A stretch of DNA of 9,452 nt from Thermoplasmata archaeon. Its GTDB lineage: Archaea; Thermoplasmatota; SW-10-69-26. Positions 3,400-9,452 of this stretch are shown one piece after another. The stretch is from positions 1 to 9,452 of the forward strand of contig PWVY01000160.1 in NCBI GenBank assembly GCA_003561665.1. Reading direction: 5' to 3'. Each line of letters begins with the position of its first letter. Position 1 is the stretch's first letter. The position numbers were made by a program, and so were the translations under genes. The notes beneath the pieces are model-generated. The model was not told the DNA's origin. It did no database searches and saw nothing but the letters and a program-made list of their open reading frames with translations.

Positions 3400-4318
3400 A
3401 TGCCTTGCGCGGTACAAGGTGATCGTGGAACCAATCGGCCGTCTTGGCCACGGCTTCGTCCACGTGCTCGTCGACATCGTACAAATCGATATGCTCCTCC
3501 GCGGGGAGTTGGGTCCACTGCTTGGGATCGGGCACCTTCTCGAAGGCGGAGCGGGCGGCCTTCGGCGAGCAGTAGTCGTCCTTCTCACCGTGCACGAAGA
3601 GGGCTGGTTGCTCGAGGAACGGGGCAGCGCCCATCGCATCGAACCGCATCAGCGCGGCGATGGAGACGCTTGTGATTTCGTTCTCCCAGGAGGGCACGCG
3701 CCCTCGGTCGGTTCCGTAGTACGCCCAGGGTTCGCTCCCGGGCATCGCGACCTCTTCGGTTTCATCCTCGCTGACCGCGGGGATCGTCTCCAATGCTGCA
3801 CCGGCATCGTAGCGGGTCCACGCGTCAGCGGCCTGCTCCATCACGGCTCGGTACGCCTTAGGGCCGAGGATCTCTCGGAACGCGCTAGGGTCGTTGTAGG
3901 CGCCTGCCACGAGGCTTACGGCCTTGATGCGAGGGTCGAACGCGCTGAAGCACAGGATGTAGGAGGTTCCAAGGCAAACGCCCACGGCAGCGAGCGCGTC
4001 CTCGGACACATCGTCCTGTCGGGCCAGGTAACCGGTCGCAGCTCGAAGGTCCACGAGCTTCGTCGGGGGGTCCTCGTGCTGTCGAGGGGAACCGTCGCTT
4101 TCCCCGTAATTTTGGTGGTCGAAGGCTAAGCAGGCGAACCCGTGTTGTGCGAGTTGTGCGGCGTAGCGCCCTGAGACTTGCTCCTTGACGCCGGTGAGGG
4201 GCCCGCTGAACACAACGCCCGGGAGGGGATCTGGGGCGTCGGTGGGTCGGTGCAGGTGCCCGGCGAGGTTCACGCCGTCGGCGGGGATGGACACGAGCTC
4301 GTGCTCGACGGGGGCCAT
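3398..4318 (-). CDS. alpha/beta hydrolase, dienelactone-hydrolase-like with Cys nucleophile
   Basis: A 306-residue cytoplasmic alpha/beta hydrolase with no signal peptide. The nucleophile elbow reads GVCLGT (residues 113-118), placing Cys115 where serine hydrolases have Ser, as in dienelactone hydrolases. The acid is Asp247 or Asp248 in FVHGEKDDYCSP (241-252) and the base is His276 in LPAEEHIDLYD (271-281). SGRYAAQLAQHGFACLAFDHQNYGESDG (49-76) is the typical segment before the first helix pair. The substrate is unknown; such proteins cleave esters or thioesters of small molecules. The ATG at 4318 has a CCCTTTTCT box centred 27 nt upstream. The gene is downstream of the GNAT gene on the same strand, with a 166-bp gap and apparently its own promoter. 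Its 3' end abuts the convergent RNA-B. Confidence 0.9.
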   Translation of the reverse strand: MAPVEHELVSIPADGVNLAGHLHRPTDAPDPLPGVVFSGPLTGVKEQVSGRYAAQLAQHGFACLAFDHQNYGESDGSPRQHEDPPTKLVDLRAATGYLARQDDVSEDALAAVGVCLGTSYILCFSAFDPRIKAVSLVAGAYNDPSAFREILGPKAYRAVMEQAADAWTRYDAGAALETIPAVSEDETEEVAMPGSEPWAYYGTDRGRVPSWENEITSVSIAALMRFDAMGAAPFLEQPALFVHGEKDDYCSPKAARSAFEKVPDPKQWTQLPAEEHIDLYDVDEHVDEAVAKTADWFHDHLVPRKA

Positions 4319-4340
4319 AGGGTCCGGTAGGGGCCTTGAG

Positions 4341-4350
4341 GAGAAAAGGG
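4341..4350 (-). promoter_or_regulatory. T-rich promoter box (CCCTTTTCTC) of the hydrolase gene
   Basis: The T4 core is centred 27-28 nt before the ATG at 4318, implying a leaderless message. No Shine-Dalgarno is present. Confidence 0.5.
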
Positions 4351-4484
4351 TCGCGGATTGGGGCTGAGCGGTTCTTTGTGCTTGGTGTGAGGTGGGTGGA
4401 GTGTTTGCTCACAACGCGTGGTACTGGGGTGTGCTCGCGGCCCTGTATGGGGGCTACGTTGGCATCTTCGCTTGGAGGGGTGCT

Positions 4485-5006
4485 CTATGCGAGGTTCTTC
4501 TCGAGCACTTTGAACATGAGGGGGCCGACGCGGGATTGTTGAGCATCGCCCAGTTCGAGGGGTTGGGTTTGGCCGGTTGGTTCGTAGCCTCGGCGTTCGT
4601 ACCAGGGGAAGAGCTCCTCTCTGGCGGTTAGAACGTGTAGGATGGTGCGTGTGGCACCGGCTTCGTGAGCGTGGTCTTCGGCCTGGCGAAGGATCCATCG
4701 ACCGACGCCTTGGCCTTGGTGCTTGGCTTTCAAGCTGAGCATCCCGATCTCGCATGCACCGCCTTGGAGGGGTTCAACGTGCGCGCACGCGATGAGTTCA
4801 CCGTTGCCTTCGGCGATGATCATCTCGTGTTCGGGGTCCTTGATGATCGCTCGCATCTCGTCCGTTGTGACGCGTGGTCCTTCGATCAGGTGCCCTTCGT
4901 TGGTCCAGCCGGTGGGATCGTTGGTTCGGCCGTACGCGGCGTTCACGAGTCGGGCTACCTGGGCCGCTTCGGACGTTTTGGCTGGGCGGGCGGTGAGTTC
5001 GTCCAC
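4485..5006 (-). CDS. GNAT family N-acetyltransferase
   Basis: A 173-residue acetyltransferase of the GNAT fold. The acetyl-CoA pyrophosphate-binding loop is HQGQGVGRWIL (residues 96-106), matching Q/R-x-x-G-x-G/A. It follows the beta-strand segment CEIGMLSLKAKH (85-96) and precedes LFPWYERRGYEPTG (132-145), where Tyr136 sits at the usual general-acid position. The acceptor substrate cannot be read from sequence. The start is uncertain: GTG 5006 is used, TTG 5012 adds two residues, and neither has a good Shine-Dalgarno or a box at the common distance. A CCCCCTTAAC element (5025-5034) is about 20 nt upstream, a little close. The gene is divergent from the SDR operon; the gap of about 100 bp holds both promoters. 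Confidence 0.9.
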   Translation of the reverse strand: MDELTARPAKTSEAAQVARLVNAAYGRTNDPTGWTNEGHLIEGPRVTTDEMRAIIKDPEHEMIIAEGNGELIACAHVEPLQGGACEIGMLSLKAKHQGQGVGRWILRQAEDHAHEAGATRTILHVLTAREELFPWYERRGYEPTGQTQPLELGDAQQSRVGPLMFKVLEKNLA

Positions 5007-5080
5007 GAGCAAGGTGCGCGCTCGTTAAGGGGGAACCTGCATGAACCTACCGTGCCGAGGGGGCCCTGCGGCAGGTAGGT

Positions 5081-5088
5081 CTTTTTGT
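5081..5088 (+). promoter_or_regulatory. T-rich promoter box (CTTTTTGT) of the SDR operon
   Basis: The T5 core is centred 26 nt before the ATG at 5110. This supports that ATG over the in-frame ATG at 5041 and implies a leaderless operon message. Confidence 0.5.
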
Positions 5089-5109
5089 CGGTTGGAGCGT
5101 GCAGGAGTC

Positions 5110-5868
5110 ATGTATAGCTTGGAGGACAAGGTCGCGTTCGTGACGGGAGCCGCATCAGGGATCGGTCGCGCCAGCGCGGTCCAGCTTGCAAGCGAAGGAG
5201 CGCGAGTGGTCCTGGCGGACGTGGATGAGAAGGGCCTTGAGGGTACGCGAGCAACCATCGAAGAGGCAGGGGGTCAAGCCGTTTCGGTGGCGTGCGATGT
5301 GACGCAGGAGGCGGATGTTGAGGAGGCCATCGACGTGGCGCTTGGGTTGGAGGGGCGCTTGGATATCGCGCACAACAACGCGGGCATCGAGGGGCCCCTT
5401 GCGAAGCTACCGAACGTGTCGGTGGAGGATTTCGAGCGCGTCGTGTCGATCAACTTGAAGGGCGTCTTCTTGGGTTTAAAGCACCAGATCCCCGTCATGG
5501 CCGAGAACGGGGGCGGGTCCATCATCAACACGGCCAGCGTGGCGGGGTTGGTCGCCAACCAGGGTGCATCCCCGTACAGCGCGGCCAAGCATGGCGTGGT
5601 GGGTTTAACGCGTACGGCGGCCGCGGAGTGGGCCAGGAAGGGTGTGCGTGTGAACGCGGTGTGCCCAGGGTGGACGAAGACGCCCATGGTCGAGCGCGTG
5701 GACGAGTGGAACCCGAAGGTCAAGGAGGGATACAAGGCCCGTGTGCCGGCGGGGCGTTTGGGGGATCCTGAGGAGGTTGCAGCGCTCGTGGTGTTCTTGG
5801 CTGGCGACGAGGCGGCGTACGTGAACGGGGCCGCGTTGCCGATCGACGGAGCATGGACGGCGGTGTAG
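5110..5868 (+). CDS. SDR family oxidoreductase (NAD-type, classical)
   Basis: A 252-residue classical short-chain dehydrogenase/reductase. The cofactor motif TGAASGIG is at residues 12-19. Asp37, at the end of the second strand (VVLADVDE), favours NAD(H) over NADP(H). NNAG is at 89-92 and the full catalytic set is Asn115, Ser143, Tyr156 and Lys160. The C-terminal AAYVNGAALPIDGAW segment is standard. The best guess is oxidation or reduction of a 3-hydroxyacyl or other secondary alcohol, because the next gene is a ketoreductase of acyl thioesters; the substrate is not proven. ATG 5110 fits the family start and the T-rich box at 5081. An upstream ATG at 5041 would add a 23-residue cysteine/arginine tail with no family support. 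The stop codon TAG is part of the next gene's Shine-Dalgarno, so the two are translationally coupled. Confidence 0.93.
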   Translation: MYSLEDKVAFVTGAASGIGRASAVQLASEGARVVLADVDEKGLEGTRATIEEAGGQAVSVACDVTQEADVEEAIDVALGLEGRLDIAHNNAGIEGPLAKLPNVSVEDFERVVSINLKGVFLGLKHQIPVMAENGGGSIINTASVAGLVANQGASPYSAAKHGVVGLTRTAAAEWARKGVRVNAVCPGWTKTPMVERVDEWNPKVKEGYKARVPAGRLGDPEEVAALVVFLAGDEAAYVNGAALPIDGAWTAV

Positions 5869-5872
5869 GAGG
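5867..5872 (+). promoter_or_regulatory. Shine-Dalgarno AGGAGG overlapping the SDR stop codon
   Basis: The last two bases of the TAG stop begin AGGAGG, with 6 nt to the ATG at 5879. This is the clear internal ribosome site of the operon and contrasts with the leaderless first genes. Confidence 0.75.
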
Positions 5873-5878
5873 CGTTGG

Positions 5879-7168
5879 ATGAGTGACCTTTTGACGCGGC
5901 TTTCCGATGCGCCCCTCACGGGAGGATTGCTCAGGGCTATGGGGGTCCCCTCACCGGCGCATCTCGAACGAGAAGAGGGGGCCTACGATCTTGATCCCTT
6001 GACCGGGAAGCGGGTGATGGCTTCGAACACGGCCCTGGCGCGTGAGGCTTTGGGCGCCTTGGGCGCGACGATCGTGGACGCAACGAGCGATGTGGAGGTG
6101 CTTTTGTACGATGCGACCGACGCTCGGACCCCGGAGGATTTGGAAGCGTTGTACGCGTTCTTCCACGAGCATGTCCCCGAGCTTGCTGCCTCCTCGAAGG
6201 TGCTCGTCCTTGCCCCAGCGCTATCCGATCAAGGCGCCCAGGCGGCGGCTACGAGCCGTGCCATCGAAGGGTTCACGCGATCGTTGGCCAAGGAGCTTGG
6301 CCGTCGAGGCGCGACGGCGAACCTGCTGCGTGTTGGCCACGACGGTCGGGACCGCTTGGTTGGACCGATGCGGTTTTTCCTTACACCCCGCTCTGCCTAC
6401 GTTTCAGGCCAGGTTCTCCATGTGACGGGCCAGGCACGCCCAAGCGGGAGCTTCGCGATGCCCTTGCTTGAGGATCAAAAGGCCCTCGTGACGGGTGCAG
6501 CTCGAGGCCTGGGCAAGGCCACGGCACGCCGGCTTGCAACCGAGGGAGCCCAGGTCATGGTTGTGGATTTGCCCTCGGCTCGTGAGGATCTTGAAACCGT
6601 TGCCGATGAGATCCATGGCGAAGCCATCCTTTTGGACATCACGGACGAGGATGCCGCAAGCGTTCTCCCAACGCCTGATGTGATCGTGCACAACGCAGGC
6701 ATCACGCGAGACAAGATCTTGCACAAGATGACCTCGGAGGCGTGGAGCAGCGTGCTCGAGGTCAACCTAGAGGCCATCCTGCGCTTGGACGAGGCGCTGC
6801 TGGAGAAGATCCCGGAGGGAGGTCGTGCAGTCTACATCTCCAGTGTAAGCGGGATCGCTGGGAACGTGGGCCAAACGAACTACGCAGCCAGCAAAGCGGC
6901 GCTCATCGGTTACGTTCATGACCAAGCGGTGAAGCATGCCCAGCGTGGCATCACGATGAACGCCATCGCGCCAGGCTTCATCGAGACCGCGATGACGGAG
7001 AAGATGCCGGCCACGCGGCGCATGGTAGCCCGGCGTTTGAACGCTTTGCAGCAGGGCGGTCAACCCAGGGACGTGGCCGAGGCGGTCACGTTCCTTGCTA
7101 GCCCTGAGGCTGACGGTGTCACGGGGCAAACCCTGCGCGTGTGCGGTCAATCCATGATGGGTGCGTAA
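5879..7168 (+). CDS. FabG4-like 3-ketoacyl-CoA/ACP reductase (tandem SDR domains)
   Basis: A 429-residue protein with two SDR-related halves, the layout of the high-molecular-weight FabG of mycobacteria (FabG4). The N-terminal half (about 1-195) begins SDLLTRLSDAPLTGGLLRAMGVPSP, typical of that group. It keeps SDR-like ATSRAIEGFTRSLAKEL (124-140) and YVSGQVLHVTG (174-184) segments but lacks the Tyr-x-x-x-Lys pair, so it should be catalytically dead. The C-terminal half is active: TGAARGLG (205-212), Asp230 (NADH preference), NAGIT (272-276), and Ser322, Tyr335 and Lys339 in SSVSGIAGNVGQTNYAASK. The known FabG4 reduces acetoacetyl-CoA and longer ketoacyl-CoAs with NADH. With the SDR gene upstream and the thiolase opposite, a CoA-based cycle is more likely than an acyl-carrier route, since archaea generally lack one. 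Confidence 0.9.
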   Translation: MSDLLTRLSDAPLTGGLLRAMGVPSPAHLEREEGAYDLDPLTGKRVMASNTALAREALGALGATIVDATSDVEVLLYDATDARTPEDLEALYAFFHEHVPELAASSKVLVLAPALSDQGAQAAATSRAIEGFTRSLAKELGRRGATANLLRVGHDGRDRLVGPMRFFLTPRSAYVSGQVLHVTGQARPSGSFAMPLLEDQKALVTGAARGLGKATARRLATEGAQVMVVDLPSAREDLETVADEIHGEAILLDITDEDAASVLPTPDVIVHNAGITRDKILHKMTSEAWSSVLEVNLEAILRLDEALLEKIPEGGRAVYISSVSGIAGNVGQTNYAASKAALIGYVHDQAVKHAQRGITMNAIAPGFIETAMTEKMPATRRMVARRLNALQQGGQPRDVAEAVTFLASPEADGVTGQTLRVCGQSMMGA

Positions 7169-7175
7169 CGTCTAG

Positions 7176-8426
7176 TTAGCTCTCCACGATGGCGGCGACA
7201 CCTTGGCCACCGGCAGCGCAGATGCTGATCAAGCCCCGACCCCCACCTTCCTCTTGGAGGGCTTTGCTCAACGTGGCCAGGATGCGACCGCCCGTGGCGG
7301 CGAACGGGTGCCCGGCCGCGATGCTTGAGCCCTTCACGTTGAGCTTGTCCCGATCGAGCGTGCCCAATCCTTGCTCTTCCCAAGCTTTGAGCGTGCAGAG
7401 GACGACGCTTGCGAAGGCCTCGTGCACCTCGACGAGGTCGAAATCGTCCAAGGTGAGATCGTTCCGCTCCAACAGGGCCGGTACAGCGTGAAGCGCTGGC
7501 GCCATCAGCAACCCTTCCTCGCCGTTCACGAAATCGCTCGCGCCCGTGTGCGCGTCCACCAGGCGAGCCATCACGTCGAACCCGTTGTCCTGGGCCCAAT
7601 CATCGCTGGAGAGGAGCACAGCGCTTGCCCCGTCGGTCAAGGGCGAAGCGTTGGCGGCCGTGATCGAGCCATCGTCTTCGAACGCGCCGGGTAATCGAGA
7701 GACCTTCTCGAGGCTCGTGTCGGGGCGCAGGTTGTTGTCACGTTCCAGCCCGTGGTAGGGCATTATGAGGTCTTTGAGGAACCCTTGGTCGTAGGCTTGG
7801 GCGAGGTTGTGATGGCTGGCTACGGCGATCTCATCCATGGCTTCCTGCGTGATGCCGTACGCGTTCGCGGTCCGTTGGGCGTGTTCGCCCATCGATAGGC
7901 CCGTGCGGGGCTCCGCGTTGCGCGGTATCTGGGGTACGAGGTTCCCGGGATGGAGAAGGCGCGCGGCGGCTTTGGCTTGCCCGCTGAGGGTTTTTTCGCC
8001 GCTTAGATCCATCAAGGCGCGTTGCATGCGTGGGTTCACGCTCACCGGGACGTCGCTGGTGGTGTCCGAGCCGCACGCGATGCCGGCTTCGATCTGGCCA
8101 AGGCGGATCTTGTTGCCTACGAGGATGGCGGCCTCGAGCCCGGTCCCGCAGGCCTGCTGGAGATCGTACGCGGGGGTGCGCGGGTCCAGGTTCGTTCCGA
8201 GAACGGATTCGCGGATCAGGTTCCAATCGCTGGCGTGCTTCATCACCGCGCCGCCAGCCACCTCACCCAACCGCTTGCCTCCAAGGCTGACCCTGTCGAT
8301 GAGGCCTTGAAGGGTGTCGGTGAGCATCGTTTGATTGTCCAGGTCGTGGTAGGCAGTGTTTTGCCGGGCGAACGGGATGCGGTTGGCGGCCACGATGGCC
8401 ACCTGGTGGGGATCGGTGAGGGACAT
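7176..8426 (-). CDS. acetyl-CoA C-acyltransferase (FadI/FadA2-type thiolase)
   Basis: A 416-residue thiolase that cleaves or forms 3-ketoacyl-CoA with CoA. The active-site residues are visible: Cys93 in QQACGTGLEAA (acyl acceptor), His335 in VEVHEAFAS, His373 in SSIAAGHPFAATGGRI and Cys403 in ICAAGGQGVAAI. The CAAGG form of the last motif and the AAGHPFAATGGR form point to the FadI/FadA2 branch rather than the common archaeal acetyl-CoA acetyltransferase, which works with an HMG-CoA synthase partner. ATG 8426 is where the family begins; a CCTTTT box lies 26 nt upstream. It runs towards the FabG4-like gene with only 7 bp between the stop codons. In mycobacteria fabG4 and fadA2 are also neighbours, so the pair may have moved together. 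Confidence 0.95.
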   Translation of the reverse strand: MSLTDPHQVAIVAANRIPFARQNTAYHDLDNQTMLTDTLQGLIDRVSLGGKRLGEVAGGAVMKHASDWNLIRESVLGTNLDPRTPAYDLQQACGTGLEAAILVGNKIRLGQIEAGIACGSDTTSDVPVSVNPRMQRALMDLSGEKTLSGQAKAAARLLHPGNLVPQIPRNAEPRTGLSMGEHAQRTANAYGITQEAMDEIAVASHHNLAQAYDQGFLKDLIMPYHGLERDNNLRPDTSLEKVSRLPGAFEDDGSITAANASPLTDGASAVLLSSDDWAQDNGFDVMARLVDAHTGASDFVNGEEGLLMAPALHAVPALLERNDLTLDDFDLVEVHEAFASVVLCTLKAWEEQGLGTLDRDKLNVKGSSIAAGHPFAATGGRILATLSKALQEEGGGRGLISICAAGGQGVAAIVES

Positions 8427-8447
8427 GGTGAGGAAGATGGGTCGCGG

Positions 8448-8457
8448 GCCAAAAGGC
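8448..8457 (-). promoter_or_regulatory. T-rich promoter box (GCCTTTTGGC) of the thiolase gene
   Basis: The T4 core is centred 26 nt before the ATG at 8426. The ten bases also form a near palindrome. No Shine-Dalgarno is present. Confidence 0.45.
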
Positions 8458-8517
8458 TGCGCATCCGGTGCTGCCCCCTGCTTGGGAGCCTTGGAGCGTT
8501 CCACGGTTGATGGACAA

Positions 8518-8525
8518 ACCTATGG
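8518..8525 (+). promoter_or_regulatory. weak promoter box (CCTATGGA) of the cupin gene
   Basis: A short AT core centred about 26 nt before the ATG at 8548. It is the weakest of the series and was used mainly to choose among three nearby ATG codons. Confidence 0.25.
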
Positions 8526-8547
8526 AGGAAGAGGTCTCACGCGGCTC

Positions 8548-9162
8548 ATGCCGCGGTCTTCGATGCTTGAGTTCCACCCCATGCAGCACGGACAGGCTTC
8601 CCCTGCGCGCCTTGTCGAGCTCCTCAAGCAGGCCAAGGCTGTCCTCAACGAGCAGGGGATGGCATCGATGGAGGAGTACGGGGACATGCTTCAATGGGGC
8701 CTGTCAAGGCGAGATGGCGTGTGGCCGAAGTTCCACGTTTACCATCCAGGGTGGTGCTCCTTCGATGACCGGTTCTGGGGCTCGATCCATTACCATGCCG
8801 GCTGGATCCGCGGCACGGTGCTTGCAGGCCACCTGGAGCACTACACGTACCGCGCCCAGGAGGACCCCGAGGGGGACCGGTTCCACCGTGAGAAGGCGTA
8901 CACGTTGACCAAGCACACCCACCAGCAACCCGCGGGGACAGTGTACGATTTGCCAGCGAGGGTGCCCCATTGGGTGAAGCCCACGCGGTTGACGATGACC
9001 TACTTCGAGGAGGAGGTCACCGACGAGATGGCGGAGCTTGTGAACCCGGCTGAGAAGGTGCTCGATGAGCATCCCTGGACGCAGGCAGACGCTGATGCGC
9101 TGCTGCCTGAGCTTCTTGACCTGATCAACGAGCGCGTCTCGAAGCTGGAACTCACGATATAG
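8548..9162 (+). CDS. cupin-fold protein resembling thiol (cysteine) dioxygenases
   Basis: A 204-residue protein with an N-terminal helical part (about 1-55) and a cupin core (about 60-155). SIHYHAGWIRGTVLAGHLEHYTY (79-101) resembles the first metal motif of cysteine/cysteamine dioxygenases, His-x-His followed by a G-x-L-like turn, here His81 and His83. GTVYDLPARVPHWVKP (130-145) supplies the third histidine, His141. No glutamate follows the first His pair, which fits the three-His iron site of thiol dioxygenases rather than the three-His-one-Glu site of most cupins. The reaction, oxygenation of a small thiol, is inferred from these motifs only. The start is uncertain among ATG 8548, 8563 and 8581; none changes the core. 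The gene is divergent from the thiolase gene with a 121-bp gap. Confidence 0.75.
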   Translation: MPRSSMLEFHPMQHGQASPARLVELLKQAKAVLNEQGMASMEEYGDMLQWGLSRRDGVWPKFHVYHPGWCSFDDRFWGSIHYHAGWIRGTVLAGHLEHYTYRAQEDPEGDRFHREKAYTLTKHTHQQPAGTVYDLPARVPHWVKPTRLTMTYFEEEVTDEMAELVNPAEKVLDEHPWTQADADALLPELLDLINERVSKLELTI

Positions 9163-9185
9163 CCCGTTCTCCGTCAAGCGGGTAG

Positions 9186-9200
9186 GCGACGCTTCGTCGT
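9186..9200. terminator. small hairpin between the cupin and TFB stop codons
   Basis: CGACG-CTT-CGTCG plus an outer G-U pair, in the 40-bp gap between two convergent genes. There is no T run, so its role as a terminator is only suggested by position. Confidence 0.3.
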
Positions 9201-9202
9201 GG

Positions 9203-9452
9203 TCAGAGGATGATGTCGATGTCGAGTTTCTCGGCGAGTTCCTTGTACCGGTTCCGGATGGTGACCTCGGTCACGCCGGCCACATCGGCGACTTCGCGTT
9301 GTGTTCGTCGTTCACCGCAGAGGATGCTCGCGATGTAAAGCGCGGCAGCGGCGACGCCGGTGGGTCCTCGCCCGCTGGTGAGTTCTTTGTCAGCGGCTTG
9401 TTTGAGGATCTCGACGGCTTTGGCTTGGATCTCACCGCTTAGTTTGAGCTCC
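9203..9452 (-). CDS. tfb: transcription initiation factor IIB (TFB), C-terminal part
   Basis: The gene continues past the right edge of the window, so only the last 82 residues are seen. They form most of the second cyclin repeat of archaeal TFB: ELKLSGEIQAKAVEIL, then GRGPTGVAAAALYIASIL (about 28-45 of the visible part), then TQREVADVAGVTEVTIRNRYKEL with the helix-turn-helix that contacts the BRE next to the TATA box, ending KLDIDIIL. TFB bridges TBP and RNA polymerase at promoters. The presence of this gene settles the archaeal origin. Haloarchaea and some other groups carry several TFB copies, and the fragment does not say which one this is. Confidence 0.95.
   Translation of the reverse strand, partial: ELKLSGEIQAKAVEILKQAADKELTSGRGPTGVAAAALYIASILCGERRTQREVADVAGVTEVTIRNRYKELAEKLDIDIIL

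Noticed and set aside
3216..3422. 68-codon GTG-started frame at the RNA-B promoter
   Set aside because: The product is rich in Arg, Pro and Gly with no family likeness; it overlaps the hydrolase gene, and the same bases fold into a continuous series of stems.
4401..4631. 76-codon plus-strand frame with GAGGTG upstream and a hydrophobic start
   Set aside because: About two thirds of it lies antisense to, and in codon register with, the GNAT gene, where GC-rich genes routinely leave open mirror frames.
1..9452. CRISPR arrays, insertion sequences, attachment sites or replication origin
   Set aside because: No regularly spaced direct repeats, transposase or integrase motifs, tRNA ends or origin-type repeats were seen.

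Overview
The window comes from a GC-rich archaeon. The right edge carries, on the minus strand, the C-terminal cyclin repeat of transcription factor B (TFB), and the left part holds a DUF357 protein, a short family found only in archaea. Promoters also look archaeal. Most genes have a T-rich or TATA box centred 26-28 nt upstream of the start codon, so their mRNAs should be leaderless. The clear Shine-Dalgarno (SD) sequences are inside the one operon and before the DUF357 gene. The lineage cannot be fixed from this piece. The lipid genes suggest a heterotroph that handles acyl-CoAs.

Layout. Positions 94-1199 (minus): enoyl-CoA hydratase and the DUF357 protein. Positions 1200-1946: a gene-free stretch full of inverted repeats. 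Positions 1947-2848: a CHY zinc-finger protein (plus) and a DinB-like protein (minus) whose stop codons overlap. Positions 2849-3397: a second gene-free stretch with two plus-strand TATA promoters, each followed at the same distance by a hairpin-rich sequence. I interpret these as two related small-RNA genes (RNA-A and RNA-B). Positions 3398-5006 (minus): an alpha/beta hydrolase of dienelactone-hydrolase type and a GNAT acetyltransferase. Positions 5110-7168 (plus): a two-gene operon of a classical short-chain dehydrogenase (SDR) and a FabG4-like double-SDR ketoreductase. Positions 7176-8426 (minus): a FadI/FadA2-type thiolase. Positions 8548-9162 (plus): a cupin resembling thiol dioxygenases. 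Positions 9203-9452 (minus): partial TFB.

How the genes may work together. Enoyl-CoA hydratase, 3-ketoacyl-CoA reductase/3-hydroxyacyl-CoA dehydrogenase and 3-ketoacyl-CoA thiolase are three of the four steps of beta-oxidation, or of its reversal. A FabG4-like reductase next to a FadA2-like thiolase is a pairing known from mycobacteria, which suggests transfer from bacteria. No acyl-CoA dehydrogenase or ligase is present here.

The most unusual content is between genes. RNA-A and RNA-B share a promoter layout, a GTGCGGCC start, a GGAGCCTGT segment at nearly the same offset, and a terminal hairpin with a similar GGAG-containing loop. Both gene-free stretches also share a 13-base and a 14-base exact word, and they hold several operator-like palindromes. 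None of this matched an RNA family I know. The RNA calls rest on reading by eye, not on a folding program or a database search.
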